64,000 nucleotides of DNA from Pelagomonas calceolata (lineage: Eukaryota > Sar > Pelagophyceae > Pelagomonadales > Pelagomonadaceae), in contig CAKKNE010000005.1 of assembly GCA_918797485.1 (NCBI GenBank), positions 2,232,001-2,296,000 of the forward strand, written 5' to 3'. The number at the start of each line of letters is the position of its first letter. Within the stretch, counting starts at the first letter, position 1. A program made the position numbers and the translations under genes. Positions 18,610-27,215 of this stretch are shown piece by piece. The notes under the pieces are model-generated. The model saw only the letters and a list, made by a program, of their open reading frames with translations, did no database searches and was not told where the DNA came from.

Positions 18610-19872
18610 CTACTCCTTACTCGCCGGCGGCTTCGGCGGCCGCGCCGGCCCGAACACCACTCCCTCCGCGTTGTCCTTCAGCTTCTCGCGCCAGTCCGAG
18701 GGCTCCTTCCCCGTCTTCTTCCGCAAGAAAGATCCTAAAGGGTCCTCGTCCGCCATCATGTCCTTGAATCCAATAGCCTCCTCGAATTTTTTGGTGCACT
18801 TGAGCTTGACGACGTATGGTACTTCATCCTTGAACGACGCGAGCTCCAGCGGACATCCTTCGGGTATCAATTCTTCGACGTCTTCTGGGGAAGACGGCAA
18901 CCCGCGCGGCTGCAAGACCGGGTCCTTCACCCTAAGTTCGTCGGCGTGTTTCCGACCCTGGGCTTGTGCGATGATCACGGCGCCGCCGCCCCTTAGTAAT
19001 CTCGAAGCCGCTTGCAAAGCCTTCAAAGGAGAAAAGACGTGTTGTAAGCAAGCATGGAACACAACAACGTCGAACGTGACGCCCTCGCCAATTCTCGAGG
19101 GATGTGGATAATCTCCCACGTCGCCGCACTCGTATTTCACATTTGCAGGTTTATTCTGGTTGCAGTATTCGATGGTCCTCGGCGAGATGTCGACGGCGAT
19201 GACCTCCACCTTCCTTTTTTCTGTACTGAGAGCAGCTATTTTCTTCGTGAGGTGGCCGGCGCCGCACCCCGCATCAAACACCCGTAGAGCAAACCCATCA
19301 TCAGCTCTATTCTGGGCGGCCCTTTCCACAATGCGCTCCGCTAGTCGATCAAGGGTCTCGGCGACGTCCGGCCGCAGCTCGCACTGGGGCCTACTATATA
19401 ACGTACTGGCCGCGTCGTAGCACTCGACCTGGTGCCTATTGTGTCGCGCCGACGGCGTGTGCTTCAGGGCCTCCTCCATTTGTTGCACGTTGGCGTAGGA
19501 GCGCTTCGCCACTTTTCCGTGGGACGGTGATTTGCCGGGCTTCAGTAGTACTTCATCAGAAGGCCGCAGGACGTCTCGGATGACGTCGTCGGTGCCGAGC
19601 GGCTGGCCGTTCACCTGGAGATGCCAGCTCTCGGCTGACAATGCCGGTAGTTGCGAATGCTTGGCGTTCCAGGTGTCGACCGCGAAGTGCAAAAGCTTAC
19701 TAACAGGTCCGGGCTTCCACTTCTTGGGAATCGTCAATTTCACGCACATGTGCCAGGATTCATCAGAACCATCATTCATGCGCAGGGTCACTTTGAGTTT
19801 ACCGGTGTCGGCGTAGGCTTCGGACACGCTGCCCTTGATGTCCTTGGGCGCCTTGACGTCGGGCAGCCCCAT
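18610..19872 (-). CDS. SAM-dependent class I methyltransferase with N-terminal ubiquitin-like-looking domain
   Basis: The ATG at 19872 (MGLPDVKAPKDIKG) is preferred over 19887; the protein is 420 residues. Residues 1-120 alternate strands and turns (GKLKVTLRMNDGSDESWHMC, LPALSAESWHLQVNGQPLG, VIRDVLRPSDEVLLKPGKSP), which recalls a doublecortin or ubiquitin-like fold. The methyltransferase core follows: motif I VFDAGCGAGHLTKK, acidic loop EVIAVDISPRTIEYC, motif III CGDVGDY, and FDVVVFHACLQHVFSPLKAL. Substrate unknown. The arrangement recalls eukaryotic methyltransferases acting on small molecules or proteins. The tail is basic and Pro-rich. It shares an upstream region and one CTAG dyad with the divergent PET191 gene. 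Confidence 0.75.
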   Translation of the reverse strand: MGLPDVKAPKDIKGSVSEAYADTGKLKVTLRMNDGSDESWHMCVKLTIPKKWKPGPVSKLLHFAVDTWNAKHSQLPALSAESWHLQVNGQPLGTDDVIRDVLRPSDEVLLKPGKSPSHGKVAKRSYANVQQMEEALKHTPSARHNRHQVECYDAASTLYSRPQCELRPDVAETLDRLAERIVERAAQNRADDGFALRVFDAGCGAGHLTKKIAALSTEKRKVEVIAVDISPRTIEYCNQNKPANVKYECGDVGDYPHPSRIGEGVTFDVVVFHACLQHVFSPLKALQAASRLLRGGGAVIIAQAQGRKHADELRVKDPVLQPRGLPSSPEDVEELIPEGCPLELASFKDEVPYVVKLKCTKKFEEAIGFKDMMADEDPLGSFLRKKTGKEPSDWREKLKDNAEGVVFGPARPPKPPASKE

Positions 19873-19975
19873 CGTGTATGGTCGCACCGGTGCGCTGCTC
19901 AGTCGGCTGGTGCTCTATGGAGCTTCTGCCTGCCGTATCCAGCGTCGCAGCGCCGAGTTCGAAGGCTGCCCGCTT

Positions 19976-19999
19976 GCTAGTGCGTTACAGGACGCTAGC
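19976..19999 (-). promoter_or_regulatory. CTAG promoter dyad, copy 2 (diverged)
   Basis: On + it reads GCTAGTGCGTTAC then AGGACGCTAGC. It sits between divergent starts, 104 bp from the methyltransferase (19872) and 126 bp from PET191 (20125). Two core positions differ from the consensus. Confidence 0.6.
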
Positions 20000-20124
20000 G
20001 CGATTAATAAGGGCGTAGCAGCCGAGTAGACGGCAGTCCTGCAGCAGAGTGAGCCTGTCGAACTGGAAAGGGGTGCCGACGGCCACGGTCAAAAGCCTCA
20101 AGCTCGCGCTGCAGACGACGACTC

Positions 20125-20319
20125 ATGGTGGATTGCAAGGACATAGCTGAGACCTTGCTCGACTGCCTGCGCGAGACGGAGTGCATGAAGAGCGGCAAAG
20201 GAGCCAAGGAGTGCATGAAGCTGACCGACGAGTGCCGCGTCTACCGCAACACGTACTTCGAGTGCAAGCGCTCGCAGCTCGACATGCGCACGCGCATCCG
20301 GGGCATGAAGCAGCACTGA
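20125..20319 (+). CDS. PET191: cytochrome c oxidase assembly factor PET191/COA5
   Basis: A 64-residue twin-CX9C protein imported by the Mia40 route into the mitochondrial intermembrane space and needed for complex IV assembly. Cysteines fall as CKDIAETLLDC, CMKSGKGAKEC, DEC and YFEC, and the family hallmark YFECKRSQLDMRTRIRG is nearly intact (FFECKRSLLDMRxRFRG in fungi and animals). Length matches the family. It is divergent from the methyltransferase gene with a 250-bp shared upstream region holding one CTAG dyad. Confidence 0.92.
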   Translation: MVDCKDIAETLLDCLRETECMKSGKGAKECMKLTDECRVYRNTYFECKRSQLDMRTRIRGMKQH

Positions 20320-20553
20320 ACTGAGGCGCGCGCCGGCGTCAATGGTCAACAAATGACGCCGCGGCTCCGCGCCCAGGGGCCCATCACTATTGATGTGATG
20401 CACCAGGCGTGCGGTTCGTGGGTTCTCCACGCCGCGCGCCCGGCTCCAGCGGAGACGCGGCAATACCGACGGGGCGGCCCCATAGTGCCGCGCGACGCCT
20501 GGAACACGCCGCGTTGCCTCCTGGTCAGCCCACAGTCCTCGCACAGGCAGACC

Positions 20554-21114
20554 ATGTCGCTTCTTCGTATCATAAGCGTCGCACTGCTTCTATGGGGCGG
20601 AGACACTTTGCGCGCGCCTGCCGCGGCGCGGCGCATGCGGGCGCCAGTGCGGATGTCCCTCGTCGGCAGCACATACCGCGTCAACCTCGACTTCGGCCGC
20701 GAGACTGGCACCTGGATGCCGCCGCGTTGGGCGGTCAACGCGGGACGCACGGAATTTACCCTCGATTTGACCTTCGAGGACGCCGGACTCGCAAGCTGTT
20801 CGACGCCTCGGCCCCTGCGCGGCCTCGCGCTCGCGACAGGAGCGAAATTTCCCATCGAGCAGGCCTCGTGGCGTGTAGACACGGACAAGGGCGGCTCGAC
20901 GCTGAGATGCTTGTTGACGCACGGCGGACTCTCTGTGTCCGACTGTGTACTCGAGTCGGGCGACCTCTACCTCTCGATCCCGTTCTTTCCCCCGAGCACC
21001 GTTTCAAAGAAGGAAGGCCTTCTGTCCATCATAGCGTATCGGTTCGGCATCCGCAAGGAGCGCCGACTCGTCGGCGTGTTTTTCGCCGAGGGACCGCTCG
21101 AGGATACAAAATAA
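20554..21114 (+). CDS. putative plastid-targeted protein of unknown function
   Basis: The frame is open from 20353, but only the ATG at 20554 gives a sensible N-terminus: MSLLRIISVALLLWGGDTLR is a signal peptide, followed by an Arg/Ala-rich stretch (APAAARRMRAPVRMS) like a heterokont bipartite plastid leader, though without the usual phenylalanine. The mature 150 residues are beta-rich (YRVNLDFGRETGTWMPPRWA, GSTLRCLLTHGGLSV, GDLYLSIPFFPPSTVSK, LLSIIAYRFGIRKERRLVGV). GRETGTWMPPRWA and the C-terminal FFAEGPL look like conserved blocks, but I cannot name the family. Confidence 0.6.
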   Translation: MSLLRIISVALLLWGGDTLRAPAAARRMRAPVRMSLVGSTYRVNLDFGRETGTWMPPRWAVNAGRTEFTLDLTFEDAGLASCSTPRPLRGLALATGAKFPIEQASWRVDTDKGGSTLRCLLTHGGLSVSDCVLESGDLYLSIPFFPPSTVSKKEGLLSIIAYRFGIRKERRLVGVFFAEGPLEDTK

Positions 21115-21150
21115 GATTAATAGCTAGTATGTCCATGCTGAACGACGAAG

Positions 21151-21567
21151 TCACCGCCGTCGCCGCTTCTTCTTGCCGCTCCGGCCCACCGCGGACTCCT
21201 CCGCGGCCGCGACCGCGCCCCGCAGCGCCTCCTTCGCCGCGCCGTCGCGATCCTCCTCGTCGAACGGCAGGAAGTGCTCGAAGTCCCTTAATAAATCCGC
21301 ATGGTCTCTAAACAAATCCGCGACGCGGCGCACCAGGCCCGCGAGGTCCTCGCGGCCGTTCTTCTGGTACGTATGTAATGCTTCCAGGAAGGCCCGGTAC
21401 GTGTCGTGGGAGGTCGCATTTTTAACAACCATAACATAAGCGAAGGCGTTCCGGTGCTCCTGGCTGTCGAAGGAGTCGGGCGTCCGCTTCGGCGCCTTGG
21501 GCGGCGTCGTGAATGCCGCCTCGGGCGAGGGCGGCGTCGCGTGCACGGTGCGGCGCGTCGTCACCAT
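21151..21567 (-). CDS. single paired-amphipathic-helix (SIN3 PAH-like) protein
   Basis: 138 residues. Residues about 40-103 (AFAYVMVVKNATSHDTYRAF, LEALHTYQKN, DLAGLVRRVADLFRDHADLL, DFEHFLP) match the PAH repeat of SIN3 co-repressors: A.xYv..vK..f......Y..Fl..l..y......i..v...v..LF..h.dLl..F..FLP. Full SIN3 has three or four PAH repeats and a histone-deacetylase-interacting domain; only one repeat is present. The tail ends in KKKRRRR, a likely nuclear signal. It may act as a free PAH adaptor that competes for SIN3 partners (inference). Confidence 0.75.
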   Translation of the reverse strand: MVTTRRTVHATPPSPEAAFTTPPKAPKRTPDSFDSQEHRNAFAYVMVVKNATSHDTYRAFLEALHTYQKNGREDLAGLVRRVADLFRDHADLLRDFEHFLPFDEEDRDGAAKEALRGAVAAAEESAVGRSGKKKRRRR

Positions 21568-21923
21568 TGCGCAGTGAAGTGCGCCCTACGGAGTAAGCGC
21601 TACGGAGTGATGCGGCGGCGAAGTGCTGTGTGCGCGGCGCAACCGCTCCCCAGCCGTGATGGGTTTGATTATTCAAAAGTGTGACCCTCTGGAAGCCACT
21701 GCGCCGCAGAAACAGCTGCCTGGGGTGGTGCGCTACTGCCAAATCGCCGTTGCGGCTGCTAAATTTGCGCAGCGATGGCAAATGGCAGCAAAACTGGCAA
21801 GACGACCTGACCCGCAAAATAATCCAGCTAGCGACATTTTAAAGACATTAGGAATTCACCGTGGACGGCTTTTCGCGAGATCGATGCAGATCGGATGCCG
21901 GAAGATGATTCAGAAAGGAAAAC
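21568..21923. other. intergenic, no gene recognised
   Basis: Upstream region of the PAH gene and 3' flank of the next minus-strand gene. It is moderately AT-rich in its right half. CTAGCGAC at 21829-21836 resembles one half of the promoter dyad, but the second half is absent. Confidence 0.35.
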
Positions 21924-24311
21924 TTACTGCCGGCCCCCCGTAGTAGTAAAATAGCGGTCCTCGGGCAGCCCGCGCTGGCCGTCGTCGTCTTCATCAAACT
22001 CGGGAAACGCCTCCTCCTCCACTTCCTCAGCGGCCGCGGGCCAGGGCGCCACGTCCCAGCAGTTCGCCAGGAGCTTCGCGAAAGCAAAGTCGCCCTCGAT
22101 GCCCGAACTAAGGTCCTCGAAGACGGCCCGGAACGTATCCATGGACACGCGCGCCCGGGCGCCGCCGACGGCCTCGAGGAAGGCCTGGCGCGCCGGCGGC
22201 GCCGGCTTGGCGGCGATGGGCGCGCCCGGCAGCAACGCGGCCAGCTTCGACGCTATGACAGGTTCGCCGAGGCGCTTCGTCAGCAGGTCGAAGGCGCGGC
22301 TCACAAGTTTTGACCTTCTGGCGTTGAGGGGGCCGCCGCGACACAATTCCAACAAAGCAGCTGGCGAGGCCCAGTCGCGCTCGCCCAAGGCGCCCCGCGG
22401 CTGCGGTAGACCCGCGGCCCGGCACGCCCTCGCGACGGCGGCCCGCACGTGGCGCGCCTGGCACCCGATGTGGGCTTTGTCGAACAACTCGATGAACTGG
22501 TCCGCCTCCATCAACGCGTTTTGATCGACGCCCTCCAGCGCCTTCCGCAGCGTCGATGACGGGGCGGTCGCGAGCGGCCTTCTTGTTTGTAATATAGTGT
22601 CGCGGTCGCGACCGAACAGCACCGCCAGTTCTCGATGGAAATCGTCGCATTGCATGGACGTGTCGCCGCCCGCGAACTCCACGGCCACCACGGAAAACCG
22701 AGCCGCCTTCCGAGCCGAGACCGCAAGATCGCATGAGGCCGCCCTCCTTCGCAGCCGCCGCGCGAGGTCTTCCAGACCTATAACGTCCGGCGGCCCGCCC
22801 AGCCTCCTCCGAAACTCCGTGGCGTCGCAGACCGGCTCATACGTTAACATTCTAAGTTCCTCGAGCATAGCCATCGTCGTCCGCGACTCCAGCCCCTCGT
22901 AGACGTCGTCCTCGTCGTTCCACCGGCCGACCGGCATGGTAGTAGAGACCTCTTCTTCCTCATCGGGAACTGTAGGAGGCCAGGCCACCTTGATGACGGG
23001 AGGAGGTCTTTCTTTCCGAGGAGGAGCAACATATGGTTTAGTGGCAGCCTCGAGCTTCCAGCAGCCCTTGACGGCCTTGTCGAAGGCGTCATCATCCGCA
23101 TAGGACGCCGAGAGGCGCGCCAACGAGGCCCGGAATTGTTGTCGCGTACATTCGCTACACGAGGTCTCGTCGATGTCTAGAAACGCGAGCAACCGCGTCA
23201 CGACGGCTTCCTCGTCGGCCCTCCCACTCTGCACGGCGGGGTGCCAGTCGCCGTCGATTCTTTGCTTTAGAACAGCTAACGACACGATACCTGGCTCGAT
23301 ACCAGAACCGTCTTTCCGCGCACCCTTTTGTCTCGCCTTCTCCCGTTCGAAGTGGCGCTGCTGCAGCTCGGCCCAGGCCTCGTCGATGATCATGCGTCTC
23401 TCGGTAGACAGGGCGTTCGGGAACGCTAAACTCTTCTCGACGGTCCGTACGGACGAATCGTTCTCAATCAGCGCGTTGCGTTCTTCGGGCGTCGACGCGA
23501 CGCCGGCGTCCTCCAGCGCATTCTTTAGAATGGTGGCATCTACACTACCGCCGGAACATGCTTTTAAACAACGCGCTATGATTGCCAAACCATCAGGACC
23601 GTGCCTGTCATGAGCTCGCTTTCTTATCAATGAAGCTGCCTTACTGGAAGTCATCTCCTCGCGAAGCACGGCCTTGCCCCTTCCTCGATAAACGGGAGGC
23701 GCCACCGTAGCGCGACTCCGCGCGCGGTCGTCCTGCCGGAAGCCGCGCACGCGAGAACCGAAGGGCTGGCCCGTGCTTTGTAAATTCTTGTCCCAAGCTA
23801 AAGCCGTTCTGCATTGAAACTCATCCTCAACGATCAAGTCCACTCCTTCTTCCGTCTCGGATCTAGCTTTGCGCGACGCGACATGTCCCACGGGCCTTAG
23901 TGAGAGCGACGCCTGCCTCCTTCTATTCGCGAGGCGCATCAATTCATTGATGACAGCCCTTGCCGTCCTTGCGACACCATCTCTAGACGCCGCCGACGAG
24001 CACACGTTTCGCGCTTGGGCCGCCTTGGCTATGGCTGCGAGATTGAGAGGATGCGCGGGCCGCGCGCCTCGTAAATTCCCTCCTTTCACCAGTCTTATAC
24101 CATCAACGGTCAAAATGATGTCCCCGAGGCCCTCCAAACGGACGCCCCGTCGCTTCGAGAGCTGGTCGCCGAGCTCCTTGCCGATCAGCAACCAAACAAG
24201 GTGCATGTCACCGCAGGGCGGTCGTTGATTTGATGGAAGGCGGGCGTGGGCGAGCATGATTAATTCTGCTGTGCAGACGGGCGCCTTGTCCATGGTTGCG
24301 TAGGCTGCCAT
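21924..24311 (-). CDS. CCDC81-type HU-domain protein with calcyphosin-like degenerate EF-hands
   Basis: The ATG at 24311 (MAAYATMDKAPVCTAE) gives 795 residues; the frame is open further upstream but that part overlaps the divergent gene and is not protein-like. Residues about 30-80 (HLVWLLIGKELGDQLSKRRG, VRLEGLGDIILTVDG) match the eukaryotic HU domain of CCDC81, a ciliary/centrosomal protein. The rest is helical with EF-hand-like blocks (MTSSKAASLIRKRAHDRHGP, DATILKNALEDAGVAS, LLAFLDIDETSCSECTRQQF, MEADQFIELFDKAH) that mostly lack calcium-ligand spacing, as in calcyphosin-like proteins. The C-terminus is acidic (FPEFDEDDDGQ). A cilia-associated role is inference. Confidence 0.65.
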   Translation of the reverse strand: MAAYATMDKAPVCTAELIMLAHARLPSNQRPPCGDMHLVWLLIGKELGDQLSKRRGVRLEGLGDIILTVDGIRLVKGGNLRGARPAHPLNLAAIAKAAQARNVCSSAASRDGVARTARAVINELMRLANRRRQASLSLRPVGHVASRKARSETEEGVDLIVEDEFQCRTALAWDKNLQSTGQPFGSRVRGFRQDDRARSRATVAPPVYRGRGKAVLREEMTSSKAASLIRKRAHDRHGPDGLAIIARCLKACSGGSVDATILKNALEDAGVASTPEERNALIENDSSVRTVEKSLAFPNALSTERRMIIDEAWAELQQRHFEREKARQKGARKDGSGIEPGIVSLAVLKQRIDGDWHPAVQSGRADEEAVVTRLLAFLDIDETSCSECTRQQFRASLARLSASYADDDAFDKAVKGCWKLEAATKPYVAPPRKERPPPVIKVAWPPTVPDEEEEVSTTMPVGRWNDEDDVYEGLESRTTMAMLEELRMLTYEPVCDATEFRRRLGGPPDVIGLEDLARRLRRRAASCDLAVSARKAARFSVVAVEFAGGDTSMQCDDFHRELAVLFGRDRDTILQTRRPLATAPSSTLRKALEGVDQNALMEADQFIELFDKAHIGCQARHVRAAVARACRAAGLPQPRGALGERDWASPAALLELCRGGPLNARRSKLVSRAFDLLTKRLGEPVIASKLAALLPGAPIAAKPAPPARQAFLEAVGGARARVSMDTFRAVFEDLSSGIEGDFAFAKLLANCWDVAPWPAAAEEVEEEAFPEFDEDDDGQRGLPEDRYFTTTGGRQ

Positions 24312-24589
24312 GGTGCGCGCTGGTGCGCTCCGCAATGATGGAACGGTTGATGGCTGCCCCGAACTGTGGTCCTGTGGCCGGAGGCTTCTCGAACTTCCGA
24401 GCGATAGTCGGACGCGTATGGGCGCTTCGTAGCACCTCGCAGACAAACGACGGGCAGCACCGATCTCCCCGCACGATGGTTTGAGAGCAGTGTGATTTGG
24501 CGGGCAGCTGAGTGGGCGCGCCGGTCGCACGACGGGCCGAAACGAGATCGTCGGGTGTTCGCGGGCAGCCCGCGCACACGCCAGGAGCA

Positions 24590-25169
24590 ATGGCGTTGGA
24601 TCGCGTTGCAGGGGAGGTGTCGGAAGAGCTGAGGCTATCCTTCGAAAGCTGGACCGATGCGACGCGGCTGCTGCAGTTTCCATCCACAGACTGTGTGTAC
24701 AGGCCACCCAGCATGCGCGCCAAAATCTTGCGCGCGCTGCCGATAGAATCGACATTCACGTACGCGCGGTTGATGGAAACCGTCGCGAAGCTCGGAGGAA
24801 CCATGCGAGATGTGACGGTCATGGCGACGCACCTCAACCATCAGACGATTGTCGCCGTCGGGCAGCACCGAATCCCGGACAAGCGGCTGCGCAACAGTCC
24901 ACCGCCCCGGGTCACGCCGTCGAAGCGGCGGAGGACAGAACCAGAACCGGTCGACGACGACGACCGCACGGAGGATTATGCGGGCCCGCCCGTGGATGTC
25001 TCGGAGCAGGAGCTCGACGCAGCGAAGGCCAAGGCGGCCGCCTTGCGCGCCGCCGCGGCGCTGGCCGACACCGACCTGGCGACCAAGAAGCGGCAACGGC
25101 GCGACCATCGAACGAGAGATCGAGCGGTTGCAAGCGGCACGGGACGACTTGGAATCGGACGCCGAGTAA
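24590..25169 (+). CDS. unknown protein with C-terminal coiled coil, probable one-base frame slip
   Basis: The ATG at 24590 opens MALDRVAGEVSEELRLSFES with a conserved-looking middle (CVYRPPSMRAKILRALP, ESTFTYARLMETVAKLGGTM, DVTVMATHLNHQTIVAVGQH) and a charged linker. Near 25095 the protein-like sequence changes frame: the first frame degenerates to arginine-rich residues after KKRQRR, while the +1-shifted frame gives ATIEREIERLQAARDDLESD and stops at 25167-25169. No GT-AG pair explains the shift, so one base is probably missing or extra near 25100. The unshifted stop would run into the CTAG promoter dyad at 25188, which supports ending at 25169. Function not recognised. Confidence 0.5.
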
Positions 25170-25187
25170 GTACAGGTATTATCTTTA

Positions 25188-25209
25188 GCTAGCGGTGTTA
25201 GACACTAGC
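25188..25209 (+). promoter_or_regulatory. CTAG promoter dyad, copy 3
   Basis: Reads GCTAGCGGT, GTTAGACACTAGC. It lies 210 bp upstream of the RAD17 start and just past the end of the preceding gene. Confidence 0.7.
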
Positions 25210-25419
25210 GAGAACAGCCGCGAAATCGATTCACGCCGCGCGTTGGGCACAGGCATCGTTTGTATAGACCGGCGTGCGCGAGCGCTGCGGATTTTCAGCT
25301 CTTCGAGCGCTGACGCTTGAAGAAAGCGCTTTGAGCCGCTGTGCGCCGCGTTGGCATCGGTGCCAAATTGACTCAGGCTCAGGCTAATTACGTCGCGGGA
25401 TTGACAGCGCTGCGAAAAA

Positions 25420-27183
25420 ATGCCGCCCAGGAAGCGCCAGAAGGCGACGCGCCTCATAGCGTGGCCCGGCCGCGACGCGGCGCCGCTCCACGAGCGCTTC
25501 GCGCCGCGGACCGCCAAGGATTTGAGGGTTTACCCGAAGACCGTCGAACGGGTAAGAGCATGGCTTAGAAGGGCGACGGGCCGCTCGCCGGACCCGGGAG
25601 GATATTCATCACCTAGATTATTGATTCTCGCCGGCCCGGCGGGCGTCGGGAAATCGGCGACGCTAGATGTCCTCTGCAGAGAGGAGCAACTGACGCCAGT
25701 GACCTACCGAGACTCGTACGGCTTGGGTGGAGACGGCTTCGGCTTCGAGCGGCGACCGTCGGACTTTAATGAGCCTAGGTATGAGTCGCAGCTGGACGCG
25801 TGGGCGCGGTTCGTGAGATCAGCAAGGTACAAGCCCCTGTCCGACGACCGGCCGGCGGTCTTTGTCTTAGACGACTTCCCGACGACGGAGGGGTACGACG
25901 ACGGCACGTCGTCGTCCAGGAAAGCGTTCAGATCAATACTAGAAGAAGTATGTAGGTCGAGAGACCGCGCGCCGTGCGTGCTGATCGTGACGGGCGAGAT
26001 CAGCGAGAAGTCGGACACGTCGATCGTCGCCGAGCGACTCGTGGGCGAGTCTGTGATGATGTCCCCTCATTCGGAACTGATAGAGTTCCTCCCAGTTACC
26101 GAAAAAAAGTTAAGGAAGCTCCTCGACGAAGTGAGCGAGGGCGCGGCCTGGCCTAGGCGCCCGACCATTTCCAGTGATACGCTCGACGCGCTGGCGGTGG
26201 CCGCGCGCGGTGATTTGAGAAAGTGCCTCTCGACGCTCGAGATCGCGCTGCGAGGCGGAACGACGGATCCCGCAGCAACACATAAGTCCGACGCTGGTGT
26301 GAGTGATGTGCACGCGGTCCGGCGCATCTGCCGCGGCGGCAGCGCCAAGCGCGACTCTCATGGACGTTGGGTCGACTCCAACGGACATGAAGTGGACCCT
26401 GATGCTACTGTTATGAATTCCAAGATGGGCCCCGACGCCTTCGCGACCTTCGTGCAATTTAATGGCGCTTCTGATTTTCAGAGCATTGAAGATTTGTCCG
26501 AGGCGTGGCGCACGCTGTCGGATGCCGAATTATTATCAGCTAGAGTATATGTACCTGGCCGGGAGAACGACGCTATATATCCGTTACAGTACGTCGCCTC
26601 CCTGACTGGAAGGGCTATACTGGTTGCGAACAGGCGGCCGACGCCGCCTTCGTTCAAGCCGGCGCGCCGGCCTAAGTACTACGACGTGCGGGCGTCGCTG
26701 AAGCTCAAGACGTTCGACCGCCGCATATTAGATGCGCCGCCGCGCATGGCCATGAGGCTGGGCGAGCGCTCGTACGACGTGCTCCAAGACGAGGCGTCGG
26801 ACGTTTCCGATATTGAGGACTCCGAGGACGAGGCGCCGAGGGAGCTGCTCGCGCCGCAGCCTTTTGATGAGGACGCAATGTTTGAAGCGGCCGCAGCGGC
26901 CTTGGACGCTGCCGAAGCTGCGGAGCGCGAGCGGGCCGCGGCGGCGACTCCCGCGCCGCCGCCTCCGGTGCCTGTTGCTCCCGCGCCGGCGCCGCCTGTG
27001 ACATTCGAGTCCACGGCGCCGCCGCAAACGCGCGAGGAGCGGGCGCCACCACCGGTCTCGCAAGCGCCGGCGGCGGCGCCGCCCGAACGGAAGCGGAAGA
27101 AGTGCCTCCTCGACACGTCCTCCGACGAGGACGAGCCGCCGGCCGCGGCGAGGGAGGTCGTGGACCTGACGGCGGACGAGTGA
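25420..27183 (+). CDS. RAD17: RAD17 checkpoint clamp loader
   Basis: Large subunit of the RFC-like complex that loads the 9-1-1 clamp at DNA damage. 587 residues. The family opening W....P.....laV...Kv.eV..Wl appears as LHERFAPRTAKDLRVYPKTV then ERVRAWLRRA. Walker A is LAGPAGVGKSATLDVL (about 71-86), Walker B VFVLDDFP (about 145-152), and the helical lid follows (ISSDTLDALAVAARGDLRKC, LSTLEIALRG). An AAA+ C-terminal region ends in a low-complexity Ala/Pro tail with acidic serine motifs (DTSSDEDEP) suited to CK2 phosphorylation. The ATG at 25420 is the first one giving the conserved start. Confidence 0.85.
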   Translation: MPPRKRQKATRLIAWPGRDAAPLHERFAPRTAKDLRVYPKTVERVRAWLRRATGRSPDPGGYSSPRLLILAGPAGVGKSATLDVLCREEQLTPVTYRDSYGLGGDGFGFERRPSDFNEPRYESQLDAWARFVRSARYKPLSDDRPAVFVLDDFPTTEGYDDGTSSSRKAFRSILEEVCRSRDRAPCVLIVTGEISEKSDTSIVAERLVGESVMMSPHSELIEFLPVTEKKLRKLLDEVSEGAAWPRRPTISSDTLDALAVAARGDLRKCLSTLEIALRGGTTDPAATHKSDAGVSDVHAVRRICRGGSAKRDSHGRWVDSNGHEVDPDATVMNSKMGPDAFATFVQFNGASDFQSIEDLSEAWRTLSDAELLSARVYVPGRENDAIYPLQYVASLTGRAILVANRRPTPPSFKPARRPKYYDVRASLKLKTFDRRILDAPPRMAMRLGERSYDVLQDEASDVSDIEDSEDEAPRELLAPQPFDEDAMFEAAAAALDAAEAAERERAAAATPAPPPPVPVAPAPAPPVTFESTAPPQTREERAPPPVSQAPAAAPPERKRKKCLLDTSSDEDEPPAAAREVVDLTADE

Positions 27184-27215
27184 GCCATTGTGTTAAGTGA
27201 AAGACATGTTTACAA

